Part shown: one piece after another, positions 13,508 through 24,590 of the stretch
How positions within the stretch are numbered: position 1 is the stretch's first letter
How the letters are laid out: every line of letters starts with the position of its first letter
Source of the DNA: Paramarasmius palmivorus
Lineage: Eukaryota; Basidiomycota; Agaricomycetes; Agaricales; Marasmiaceae
Reading direction: 5' to 3'
DNA length: 64,000 nucleotides
NCBI GenBank assembly: GCA_037176845.1
Contig: JAYKXP010000058.1
Location: forward strand, 1 to 64,000
Position numbers and translations under genes: made by a program
Notes under the pieces: generated by a model
What the model saw: the letters and a program-made list of their open reading frames with translations, nothing else
Told to the model about the DNA's origin: nothing
The model's database searches: none

Positions 13508-15666
13508 ATGTCGAATTCTAATCGCGCACCCTACGGGACTTGGGAGTCGCCAATTACAGCCGAGGCCATCACGGGAAACGTTAGAAAGTTCTCATCAGTA
13601 CTATTTTCGGTCGCTAACATTCCATTCTAGTCGACGTCTTTGGCTGACATCGTTGTGGACCCCATTACATCGGTCGTTTATCATCTTGAAGGACGTCCGT
13701 CTGAAGAAGGTCGAACCGTCCTGGTCGATACCCGTGCCAGTCGCGATGTCATTGGCAGTGGATGGAATGCGTCCACTGGAGTACACGAATACGGAGGTGG
13801 TGCTGCTATCGTGCGCGATGGTGTCGCCTACTTCTCCCACTACAAGGATGGGAGAATCTATCGTGTCCCTGTCAGTGGAGGGGATCCAGAAGCTATCACC
13901 CCAGGTGAGTGTCGCGTGCACCCACTTTGTATTGTGACTCACACTTTATGCAGAGAACTCTGCTCACCGATTCGCTAATCTCACTATTCATCCCAAGTTT
14001 CCAAACCTCATTGTTGCTATTCTCGAGGACCACACGAACGACACTCCTTCCACAGTCGTGAACACGCTCTGTCTCATCGACACCACCACCAAGACAGTTT
14101 TGCCTACGCTCGTCTCAGGCACGGACTTTTATGCCCTTCCTCTCTTCTCTCCAGATGGCCAACATCTTGCATGGATACAATGGAGCCATCCTGATATGCC
14201 CTGGGAAGGCTCAGAGGTCCACGTTGCTGGAGTCCAAGTGAATGGCAATAAGGTGGAGTTGACGACCAACAAACTCATTGCCGGAGAGAAAGGCACCTAT
14301 AGCGCTGGGTATCCTCTCTGGGCCTCCAACGACACGTTATTGTTCATCTCTGACATTTCCGGCTTCTCTAATCCTTGGAAGTACTCCTTGGCCGATGGAA
14401 CAGCATCACCTATCCTTCCAGCACCGATCAAGGAAGATTTCTGCAATTGCATGTGGTCGCTTAGCATGTTCCCTTACGCTCTTGTCGGCTCGGGCAAGGC
14501 TATCTTCAGCAGCTGGAGAGATGGCGGGAACATTCTCAACATCATCGACATCGCTACCGGAACCAAAGTCGAGTTAACCGGCGTGTACACCACTGTCGAG
14601 AGTGTACGTGCCGTTGGACAAGGCGGATTCGCATTTATTGGCACAAAAGCCAATGAGGGTGAATCCGTGCTTCTTGGAAACGTCGATGGCAACTTTGAGA
14701 CGTTGAAAGGAAACCCGACCTCTGGCCAGTTTGATCAGGGTATCGTATCGATCCCGCAAGGAATTCCTCTTACTATTCCGCCGAATAACGAACTTCTGCA
14801 TGTGGTATACTTCCCTCCGCACAATCCCAACTACCCTGGAGGCGGGCTTGAAGGCGAGAAGCCTCCCTGTATTGTCAGCGTGCATGGTGGTCCGACCGGC
14901 ATGGCGTATCAGAGTCTTAATTGGAAGATTGCTTATTACACCTCAAGGGGTTTTGCATGGTGGGTATCTCCCTTTATAGTGTGTGATATTTTCATTGATT
15001 ACACCACGTTATACAGGTTGGACGTTAACTATGGCGGATCATTTGGATATGGAAGCCCGTACCGTGATAGACTCATTGGCAAATGGGGTATTGTGGACGT
15101 CGAGGATTGCATCTCTGCCGTCAGAGCCATGTCCCAGCGTGGAGATATTGATCCCAAACGCGCAGTTATTCGAGGCGGATCAGCCGGGGGATTCACTACT
15201 CTCGTTGGCTTGTGCCATTCAAGCGACCCAGAAACATTTGCTGGAGGAACGTCCATGTACGGGATCAGTGATTTGCTAGCACTTGCAGAGACCACCCACA
15301 AATTCGAATCACAATATCCATTCAAGCTACTCGGGGGAACACCCGAAGAGGTGCCGGAAAACTATAAGGATCGAAGTCCAATCAACCATGTAGAAGACTT
15401 TAACAGGCCATTGCTGGTAGATTGATCTCCCTGTATAGCGCATATAACGTTAGCGCTGACTCCCTACTCAGATCTTGCAGGGCGAACTCGATAAAGTAGT
15501 TCCCAAGGAACAAGCAGAAGCCATTTATGAATCGATCAAATCGCGTGGTGGAGAGGTCGAGTATAAGTTGTATGAAGGGGAGGGCCACGGGTTCCGCCAG
15601 AAGGAGCACCAGAAGGATGCATTGGAGCGGGAGTTGGCATGGTACAAAAAGATACTCAAGTTGTGA
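13508..15666 (+). CDS. S9 family peptidase, acyl-aminoacyl-peptidase/dipeptidyl-peptidase-like
   Basis: Serine peptidase of the prolyl-oligopeptidase clan (S9C-like), expected to act in the cytosol on short or N-blocked peptides. The start ATG gives a short exon ending ITGN. A 49-base intron (GTTAGA donor, GCTAAC branch site) then joins to SLADIVVDP. Residues 30-400 form a beta-propeller (repeats such as FSPDGQHLAWIQW). The alpha/beta hydrolase domain starts near IVSVHGGPTG, which is the oxyanion-hole motif. The nucleophile is the Ser in RGGSAGGF, the acid is the Asp in LQGELDKVV and the base is the His in EGEGHGF. Three introns. Length of about 650-670 residues fits the family. No signal peptide is seen. 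Confidence 0.93.
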
Positions 15667-15851
15667 ATTAAGTGTGCATATGTGGATTGAAGAGTGTATC
15701 TCGTGTATTTGTATTACTGCCTTGTTCAATTGACTGCCCTCTTATCTGCCGTGAATACCTGGAACGTGGATAGAGCGCGTGGCTAAATCCCCTCGTAGGC
15801 CAAACCCTTTTCGATGTACTGTACAGGCAACGTACAATTTTGGATAGGAAC

Positions 15852-15934
15852 TCCATCATGGTGTAGTGGCTAACATTATCGCCTCTCACAAAGTCAGTGC
15901 GCGATAGCCCAGGGTTCGATTCCCTGTGATGGAA
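15852..15934 (+). tRNA. tRNA-Glu (CTC anticodon) with 11-base intron
   Basis: The cloverleaf folds directly. The acceptor TCCATCA pairs without mismatch to TGATGGA. The D-arm contains the TAGTGG core, the anticodon stem is ATCGC/GCGAT, and the T-arm is CAGGG-TTCGATT-CCCTG. The anticodon loop reads CT-CTC-A and is then interrupted by about 11 bases (CAAAGTCAGTG) at the canonical 37/38 position before the closing C. The discriminator is A, as usual for Glu. Confidence 0.93.
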
Positions 15935-15935
15935 A

Positions 15936-15940
15936 TTTTT
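15936..15940 (+). terminator. RNA polymerase III terminator
   Basis: Five T residues begin two bases after the tRNA discriminator base, the standard Pol III stop signal. Confidence 0.75.
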
Positions 15941-16369
15941 GCTCCTTCCCCTCATTTGAGTGCTCGGCTGGAGCCCGAGGTCTTGAAAGGAGTCTGAGAC
16001 TGTCCTGGGTCCAAGAGGGTGCGTCGATGCTCGTAAGCTGTTACTAGTTACTGGCCGTTCAGGTCGGAATACACGTTCATGACAGGATGAGAAGTCTGAC
16101 TCCGAGTCATTCGATCATTCCTCTTCTGCCGTGGCGCGAGATACTTCCACGCGTCTCAGACTCTAATTTTAAAGCAATCAAGCTCTGGTCATAGATTACA
16201 TTGATGTATTGGGGCAAGAGCCCAGGAAAAGGAATTTTAATTGAGGGCAATTATTTCGTGTATATACCCACAAACCAGTGCTCCAGTCATTGATTCAAAT
16301 TCTCAACAGCGTACTACTTATGTCCAAGTTCGAAGCTTATCTCCCGCCCGAAAGGTCGTCTGCGTCGCC

Positions 16370-17491
16370 TCATTGTAGCTCGATAATGTCGCATTTCCCA
16401 GAAGGTAAGATTTCGCTGAGACGGTACCTCTTCGCGATGACATGAAATGCGCTGTCCAAGATCTTCAAAACTTGCGCAAGGGTATTGGGCATTGGGGTAC
16501 TTACATATAACCATTTTTAAATTCCTTCCAGGCCACAAGTTCAGGCCCTTTCAATACCGAGCAAATGCGGTCATGAATCCTCAATACTTGCTCTGCTGCA
16601 TCCTGAAAAGTCTGTAGTTGGGATTGTCCTAGGACGAAAGCGCGATTGGAGATGTAATTTTGCGTTTCCCCAGCGAGATATTCTTTGTAGAACCTGCGAA
16701 AGGACGATCAGCTTTAACGTGTTAGGTTGTAGGTCGAGGACTCACGATAGAATGTCATTCGTCAGTTCAATAAAACGATTAGCGTCTCCAATAATTTGGA
16801 TGTATGAAGGCAGCGGGGAGCTACGTGGAAACACCATGAACGAGTAAGCTGAGGCAATCCCCGTCTTTTCACGCAGAAATTCGGGCCAGGAGGCTGCCAT
16901 TTCGTGGACTTTCATGGCCTGAATGCCTGCGTCTGCCTCCATTGCACAGCCCGTGAGGAAGTCCATCGAAGAATTTACAATGGAGTTGGCGGGAATACCG
17001 TCCCAGAGGTGATAGGCATCAACAAGGAGGCGTCGAAATGCCGCCATGGTGTCAGAATTCAGGTCATTCAAGAACAACTTCTTCTGGAACGCCCCCAGAG
17101 TCGTGGGCGTGATGTGCGTCATGTCATCGAAGTAAATCGTAAACCTGTAAAAGATAAGGTTCTTAGAGACATTCAAGAACTCAGGCATACATACACCGTG
17201 TACCGTGCAACGTAGACCTGAACCTCGTAGTCACACTCTGGGTATGCCATCTAGAGAACGACCGGTCAGCGACAATCTGGAAGCTATTTAGTCACTGACC
17301 AGGGCTAAGCCGACAGAGACCGTGCATGTTCTGTCGAACCACCCAGTGAATTGTGGATGGTCTTGAAAGTAGATGTAGTCCTCGTTGAGAGCTTCCCGTA
17401 CACGCCGGGTGTGCTCTGTCGACACTATAGGCAGGGAGTAGCCAATTTTCTCGAGAAAGATAGAGAGGGTAGAGGCAATCTGGTCTTTCAT
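16370..17491 (-). CDS. TRI5-type sesquiterpene synthase
   Basis: Class I terpene cyclase of the trichodiene-synthase-like family, which cyclises farnesyl diphosphate. The first exon begins MKDQIASTLSIFLEKIGYS. The metal-binding region follows as FTIYFDDMTHI, and the NSE triad as NDILSFYKEYL, where N, S and E are the magnesium ligands. The C-terminus is reached across an intron (donor GTAAGT after KNGY) and keeps the family ending RYRLSEILP. About 320 residues in five or so exons. The aspartate-rich motif is shortened: DDMTH instead of the textbook DDxxD/E. This occurs in some basidiomycete members, but the product cannot be predicted. A TATA box lies 56 bases upstream. Confidence 0.9.
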
Positions 17492-17546
17492 GATTGAAGA
17501 TGCGCGAGTTTGAGAGCACTGAAGTAGACAGTTGGTTTCGGCCTGC

Positions 17547-17553
17547 TTTTATA
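17547..17553 (-). promoter_or_regulatory. TATA box of terpene synthase gene
   Basis: TATAAAA on the minus strand, about 56 bases before the ATG of the terpene synthase, in the context CACTATAAAAGC. Confidence 0.55.
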
Positions 17554-17577
17554 GTGGCTGAACCTGCGCGTGCTTAC

Positions 17578-20407
17578 CTAGGAGGCAGATAATGGGTATA
17601 TGGTACTATGAGAATGCCGTTTTTTCGTATCAATTCTCCCGTGATACCATAAGATTAGAGTAGTGAACATTCCTGAGCGCCATTCACATGTGGCCCCCCT
17701 CCCCGAAACTACTTGCATTGTAGAGCGAAAGATGAATTGGTCATAGAACCGGGCCGCGAGAGTTGTTACGAGTCCGAGTTTACGAGGATTCGTCTTGTCA
17801 AGCCTTACTTTCCTTTCTTGGACGTTCTTGTGTGCGAAGTTTTTCCTGTTTTTGGCACGGCTTGCGAGTAGCTCTGCTCTTCGCATTCGCAGAATCGCAA
17901 TAGCACTTCCCATCTCGGACTCGAGCTTGCCATGGTTCCTCCAAAGGCAGTCGTGACTCGTGAATGCGCTTCGCAGAAGTGTCGCGCTTTCAACAAAGCG
18001 ATCTCTTGAGACTTTTTCATGATATTGACGTGAGTGGATTATTGCACTGATTGATACGATCAACATGAATACCCACCGTGAACACACCCTGTTATGATTT
18101 AGGTGCAACGTCTGCTCGTCCCGTGTACGGCGGGAGCCAATATGGCAGAGAAACTCCAAGTAATCGCACTTAGCCCACCAGAATCGGTGGCCCTTTGTTC
18201 TTCTACTTTGTAATTTCGGGGTTCTTGATTCTTCGGTTTGCATCAACGTAGTTTTTTGTGCCGGCCCATTAAGTAGTTCCAATTTGAAAGCACAGCAGGA
18301 AGCAGCACGTCAAGAACCGGTGAATTTATCAACCGCTGAACTATATAGTTGCAGTATTGATGTCCGAGTTTAGATTTCATGTAGATTTCAGGTGTCGTTC
18401 GGGATGTCGGCAAGGGTTTTGTTGTAGTCAGTATAGGCAGCAATTTGCAGGGGATCATGGTCCCCAAGGATTAGTGCTGTAGAGTTCCAGTAGCTATTCC
18501 TCAGAACATTGTAGGAAGGGCAGGAAGGATGACGCACCGCTGATCAGTATCCCATTTCCCACTTCAGTACGTCCACAGCCATGTATCACACACGATCTTG
18601 TATCATGCCATTCGTACACCTCTACGGATACATATGTGTGGCTTGCGAACATTTTCATGATAAGACGTCGCGACGTGAGTTGATCAAGGGTGTTTCGAGG
18701 GCATTTCAGCACCTCTCATAACCTATGGCCTTTTGATTATTCAAATATAAGGATAGTGATCGATTCATACCTTTTGTCGTGTCAGTATCGTGTCCTTGGT
18801 GGAGGAAACCAGGTACGACTGGCAAGGATCACCTCCGCGTCTCGAAGTCGTCTCGAAGTTGACGGAGCAAAGTTCCAATTCGAGTCCTCGGTTCCTTCCG
18901 GACCGGTCACATATCTAGCGCTTGTCTAGCGCAATAGACTGCACAGTTCGTCGAACCTTACTATACAACATGCTTAGTTGAATTGGTACATAAAAAGTCA
19001 AGAGTTTATGGCTACAGCCTTCTACAATTGTAATCGACTGTCATGATTCCGACTCATGAACAAAATGAGCGCCTCCTGCACATCGATACCCGTTAAGTCC
19101 AGGCTGCCGAATCCACTGATATCCCATAACACAGACGCCCAAAGTTCGTAACTTCTGCTGAGCTTTGATCGAAATTTGATCTCTTTCTGACGTTGGACTT
19201 CCTGTTCTCGACGAATGGCACCAATCCTATCCTTCTCCGCTTTTACTCTGAGCATTTCTTGCCGAGCTGCTTCCGCTTGTGCTTTCAGCTGGCGCATCCT
19301 CGGAGCCTCCCATTTGTGCACGTGTTTACATGACATCGTCGCCAGGTTGGTCCTGTGATTCGACTCTTCGCGGATCCATTACCTACTACCTTTGCGCACA
19401 CCTGCAGAGCTCTTCTCGTCCCCTCGGTCCAATCGTAACAAGATGGAGGATGGCAACATCCGTGGAACATAGATAGTACTATTTCAAGACTAGCCGCCTT
19501 CGCTGATGGATTTCAGTCAACAGCTCTGGCCCAGGATGGGGTCTCGAGAGCTCGAGGTTCTGGCCCCCGTCTCACAGAGTTCGACGGTAGTCGTCAACCG
19601 CGGTTTTGTGGGTGTTTCAAGGGTGCGTTTGCCTGCGACTTGTCTATCTTAAAGTGACCTGACCGCTCGGTATTACTAGATCATCCAATAGTGGATGGGC
19701 GTAACTGAACGGGCGCAAATCACTTCCGATGGACTGCGTTTTGCATTTTGCGTCATGCATGGTAGAATCTGTCAATTTTCGATGCTAGAACCTGCTAGAA
19801 CTCGGCGCTTTCCCTTCTACTACGATCAGACACATTGCCTCGTCCTCCCGAGCGCTGATGTGAAGAACTTATTCTTCTTATACAAGGAGAGATGCTTTCA
19901 GCTCTCGATTGTGACATATTGATCACAACAAAATGGAACACTTCCCTATATTCCATCTTGGTACTGCCTCGGTCAACGGAGTACTGTATGTCAACGGAGT
20001 ATTCGTTCTCATCACAGTGAGCAAAGACCCTTGATTTATTCAGGTATGGCAGCTAGCGTGCATAATTCCATCAAGAGTGCGTACCCCTCCGTTGAGAAGT
20101 GATCAATTGCTGATCATGTGGTACAGGTAGCGCTCGTCATAGATCTTTGGGCGCAGTTCTATGGTGCTGATTGTCCAAGGCTTCCATTAACATGACTCAG
20201 ACGCTGTCTCTATCTGGTATTTGACCGATTTCTCGCGAAGGAGGCTGTGGTGAGCGTATCTCCGATGAAGTTTTCACCTATGATGGCCGATATACTCAGT
20301 CAGATATGGCCCATAAAAGTAGGCCGATGAACTACGCACTGGCAGCCGGTGAGCTTGCAAGCGCCTGTTGTGCACAGCCAGCTTCTCCCATCTTCAAGAC
20401 CCTGGCC
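17578..20407. other. Intergenic region with only weak open frames
   Basis: About 2.8 kb without a recognisable gene. A 234-codon minus frame (17578-18282) has no domain and an odd composition rich in Arg, His and Cys. A 104-codon minus frame (19022-19336) begins near an ATG-like site and contains a charged alpha-helical stretch (RQEMLRVKAEKDRIGAIRRE), so it may be a coiled-coil exon of an unrecognised small gene. Otherwise I see only intergenic or decayed sequence. Confidence 0.4.
19022..19336 (-). CDS. Possible small coiled-coil protein or exon
   Basis: A minus-strand frame of about 100 codons has a strongly charged helical segment with Ala, Arg, Glu, Lys and Gln periodicity, followed by a less charged C-terminal part containing SGFGSLDLTGIDVQEALI. 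I do not recognise a family. The start codon in frame is near MSCKHVHKWE. It could be the last exon of a longer gene whose other exons I cannot place, or a chance frame. Confidence 0.25.
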   Translation of the reverse strand: MSCKHVHKWEAPRMRQLKAQAEAARQEMLRVKAEKDRIGAIRREQEVQRQKEIKFRSKLSRSYELWASVLWDISGFGSLDLTGIDVQEALILFMSRNHDSRLQL

Positions 20408-20413
20408 TATAAA
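20408..20413 (+). promoter_or_regulatory. TATA box of calpain gene
   Basis: TATAAA 36-41 bases upstream of the calpain ATG, in the context GGCCTATAAATTC. Confidence 0.5.
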
Positions 20414-20448
20414 TTCTCTCTGGTTGCTATCGTCCCCACAAAACAGCA

Positions 20449-23191
20449 ATGGCTCTATTCAACCTCTTCAAGCACACCGATACGGCCTCACCTGATCAAG
20501 TCACCTACAAACAACGAGCTGACAAAGCTGGGCTATTGGTTACCAGCGAACTCGAAAAGGCCCTCGAAGAATGTAAAGCCAAGGTCAATCGCATCGCCCA
20601 GGAATGCAGAACGAAGAACCGGCGATTCAGGTAAGTCCCGGTTAACAAACGCACACTATATCCGAGTACTATAGTGTATACTAATGCTGCGTGCAGGGAC
20701 CATGAATTCGATTTGGAGAATGACGCCCATCGGTGCCTTCACGGACTGAGTACCAACATGTCCTTCTTCCCTTCGGATGTTCGACGCGTTACCCAGATTT
20801 TCGAAAAACCTCAATTTTTCGTTAACGGTGCTAGTTCCAACGATATCGTACAGGGAGCGATCGAAGATTGTTGGTTCGTATCGGCTTTGGCGACCATGTC
20901 GACCTGTGGGGGTCTTATCGAGAAGTTTTGTGTAGCTGTGCGTTTATTATCCACAAAGTTAAACAGTCGCTTACAGCTATACGATAGAGAGATGAACAGA
21001 TTGGCGTATATGGCTTCATATTCTTCCGAGATGCATCCTGGGTTACTGTTATCATTGATGAGTGCGTTAGCTCGAGCTTTTCTGCCATGGGGCTATCTAA
21101 ATTATATCGTAGCTTTCTCTTTACCAACATCCCAAAATTCGAAGAACTTTCACCCTCGGAGAAACAGCTATACCACAATGACAAGGAGCGGTATAACCAG
21201 TCCGCTAGGAAGGATGGCAAGGGGCTGTACTTCGCAAAGTCTGCTACTCAGGGAGAGACATGGGTACCTTTGATTGAGAAAGCCTACGCCAAACTTCATG
21301 GGTGCTATGCAGCTCTGACAGGGGGTGAAGAATGCGAGGCTATCGAGGATCTAACTGGGTGTGTGCAAGCAATATCCAAGCTCCAGGCGCTCACTGATAG
21401 TTTTCTACCCTATAGTGGAGTCTCGGTATCCATACCGACGAATGTAAGCCCAGTCATACCAGATCCAGTGGGAATCTTCGCCTTATCGCTCTTCCTCACA
21501 GGACATATTCGATACCGACAAGTTCTGGAGAGACGAACTTCTCAAAGCTAACGTTGATCGTCTTTTCGGGTGTGCCTACCAAACCTTGGACGGAAGACGT
21601 AGCGGGAATTACAATGTAGAAGTTAGCGGTCTTATTGGCGGGCACTCGTATTCAGTGCTCAAGGCCGTCGAACACAAAGGAAAGCGATTTGTCATTGTAC
21701 GCAACCCTTGGGGACGCTCTGAGTGGACTGGTCCTTGGAGTGATGGTTCAAAGGAATGGACCAAAGAATGGCTAGATGCTCTACCTGAGCTTGGACATGT
21801 ATTCGGAAATGATGGTCAATTCGTTATGGAATGTGAGGGTATGATTCAGTGGCTTCCAGAGAAGATCTAACCGATTACACAGATAAGGACTTTCTCGAGT
21901 GCTGGGACCAGATCGACCGGACATTATTGTTTGACTCTTCATGGATAATGTGGGTCTCTTTCATGTTGGCAGGAATGGTAGTGTTGATGCCTTGCCTAGG
22001 TCTAGCCAGTGGCTCCATGTCACAGCACGGCCATTGCCCTGCGCCTGGACGTACGGTGATGTTTCTTGTGAGGGTTTCCATCCCTTTGTTCCTGCCGTAT
22101 ACTCAACTGCTTCACTAGTCACAATCATCATTCCAAAAACTTCTCCTGCCGTTATCGTTCTTTCCCAACTTGACGATCGCTTTTTCGACGAGATCTCGGG
22201 GCGGTGTGATTGGTCCTTTGATTTTGTCCTCTACAAGAAGGGCGAAAAAAACTACATTGCACAATCTTCCATGTCCAGATTATACGCGAGAAGCGTAAAT
22301 CTGGAAGTGGGAAGTCTAGAAGCCGGGGAATATGTCGTTCATGTGCGCTTCAAAGTTCTTTTTCTATTCAACAATAATGAGCTAACCGTATTAAATAGGT
22401 GAGGTTGGATCGCCGTGTCAGTCGCGATCAGGCAAGCTGAACAGATTCTTTCACCGTGATTGCTATGCTCATTTACTTCGAAGGGTTATTACCAAACCAT
22501 AGCAGCGAATGCGGACCCGAGAACGTTATCTCGTGTACTGACTGAGCGTGCTAAGAGTCAATCCATTGCCTCTAGTAAGTCGCTCCCCAAGAATGTCTCC
22601 CGTCATTTACTTATTTTGTTATTCTAGATTTCAATGCTGAGTGAGTACCAACCCAATCTCGCATTTTCGGTTCCTTACTTACACAAACACAGAGCTGAAG
22701 CTTCAAATCTTCCAATGCCCCTTGAAGACCTCGCCGGACAAGATCTCTCTGAGCTTGAGAAGAAGGCTCTAGCCAAGCAAGAAGAAGAAGCAAAGAGACG
22801 AGACAATCCCGCGCAGGATAGGAGAAAAGAAGAAACAAGAACGACGGTACATCATGGGGACGGTTCGGTGACTACTACCACAGTGACTCAAGAAATTACT
22901 GTTGTTACAACTCCAGCACCCTTTGCTAGTGGCGGGAAGGTCGAGACACAGGAAGAAACTGTCATCGCTAGCGCCGAGGCCGCTGAAACAGAGAAGGTGA
23001 AAGACAGCAAGGAAGAGGAGCAGAAAGAGGAAGAGGAAGAGACCCCCAAGCGGGACATCTTTCCCGTTTCGGAAAGCGATTCCGTCTTTTTGGGATTGAA
23101 GGTGTATACTCATCGTTCGGAGAAGCCCGTCGTTATCAATGGTCAGCTCAGGCATGAGATAGAAGTATCTGCGTCGTTGGCATTGAATTAG
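20449..23191 (+). CDS. Calpain-like cysteine protease
   Basis: Papain-fold protease of the calpain (C2) family. Fungal relatives include the PalB/Rim13-type pH-signalling proteases and other cytosolic calpains. An N-terminal helical region (MALFNLFKHTDTA) precedes the core. The catalytic Cys lies in GAIEDCWFVSAL, the His in LIGGHSYSVLKA and the Asn in VIVRNPWGRSEW. The calpain signature continues across introns through DFLECWDQIDRTLLF and a WIMSSQWL strand, into a beta-sandwich resembling domain III (LVTIIIPKTSPAVIVLSQLD). The C-terminal 180 residues are a Lys/Glu-rich, low-complexity tail with a Thr-rich block (TRTTVHHGDGSVTTTTVTQE) and a final strand FLGLKVYTHR. All three catalytic residues are present. 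About ten exons. The gene converges on the oxidoreductase with 58 bases between stop codons. Confidence 0.92.
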
Positions 23192-23249
23192 ATAGATAGG
23201 AGATCTAAGTGTAAATCTACCACTACTCACAGTAATAATGTACTTATAA

Positions 23250-24590
23250 TTACACATAATACACCAACTTTTCTGCAGATATGGGTCGCATCCATTCCTC
23301 TTTTCCGTGTGCGTGCAAGGCTCTATCTGCAACTTTTCCAGATCCCAACAGTCTAAATCCATCGTCTACGATTCTCGACAATCCCCCTGGCATTAATCGT
23401 ACTGGGTTCGGAGAAATTGGCCAGCGTGCCTCACTTCTAGACAACCATTCATAAAATGCCACCGACAACCTCCTCCAAGATTCGGACGCCGGAATCTCCG
23501 AGCCTGTACGGTATCCGTGAACACGGTTTCCATCAAGATTCATAGTCACTTACCATTATACAAAATCTCTTTTCCGAGACCTTGCCAAACTGCTCCATAG
23601 AGCGGTGTCACATCCGCTCTCACACCTTCCTTATTCCACGCCTGCAAACGTATAACTGCGATCTTTCCTCCACCTGCTCGGAACGTTTGCGAAATCTGGG
23701 CAGTTGTTTCGTCTTCCGAAATGCAATCGACGGCGTGTGTAATACCTCCTGAAGCTGCACGGATGCGTTCAGGCCAATCTGGCGCGCGATAGTCATAGAC
23801 GGCTTCTACGCCGAGGGATAAGAGCCGTTCGTGATGCTTTGGACTTGCAGTCGCGAAGATTCTGTAGGGCGCTCCACTGGGTGTTCTGAGCAGCCGTGCT
23901 AGTTCAACGGTATAAAGGCCGACAGAGGTTGCAGCTGAATAGATTAGGATAGCTGGACGTTCTGTGGTATGTGATTCTGGGAATTTGAATGGACTGGGGA
24001 ATGGAGCGTTGATTTCGAGACGAATGAATAGAGCCTATAAACATAAACAATGTGAGATAAAAGGATATCAGCTGGGCAGACATAAGACGTGCCTGTGCAG
24101 CAGTCAAGGCACATAAAGGCACCGCAGCCGCCTCGTCAAAGGATACGCCACTCGGAATTGCTATTGCAAGATCTTCCTCAAGAACAGCGTATTCTGCAAA
24201 ACCTCCGGGCCTGTAGTTTCCGGATGTAGCTAGAACAGATATCAGGTTCTATACTTGGCCTCAAAGAAGAAAGGTGACTCACCTCCTTGAAGGAACCCAG
24301 CAACACGATCACCTATTGACCACCGCATAACACCATCGCCCACTTTATCCACCGTTCCTGCTATATCACTCCCGACTACACGACCCGATTTATCCACAGG
24401 GTGTGCGACGTACAAAGCATCAACGGGGTTGAGTGCTACAGAGCGAACTTTGATTCTGGAATACAATGAGCTCAATACTACACTGTAACATGAAACCAAG
24501 CACATACCGAATTTCACCGGGCCCAGGCTCTGGAATAGGAATCTGGGAGATGACAGCGATGTTTCCTGGGGCAGTGACAAGAGCTTGCAT
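23250..24590 (-). CDS. Zinc-type alcohol dehydrogenase/enoyl reductase-like oxidoreductase
   Basis: NAD(P)-dependent medium-chain oxidoreductase of the fungal stand-alone enoyl-reductase-like group. The start gives MQALVTAPGNIAVISQIPIP, the usual first strands of the GroES-like domain. The domain continues with KVRSVALNPVDALYVAHPVD and the motifs VVGSDIAGTV and DGVMRWSIGDRVAGF, and the nucleotide-binding fold starts at ILIYSAATSVGLYTVELARL. Catalytic zinc ligands are not evident (NPVD instead of a Cys motif), as in quinone-reductase-like members. The C-terminus ends EKLVYYV. About five introns. Relatives often sit in or near secondary-metabolite loci, but specificity is unknown. Confidence 0.88.

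Noticed and set aside
17578..18282. 234-codon open frame on the minus strand upstream of the terpene synthase
   Set aside because: No recognisable domain, composition rich in Arg, His and Cys, no intron structure like its neighbours, and it overlaps the promoter zone of the terpene synthase.
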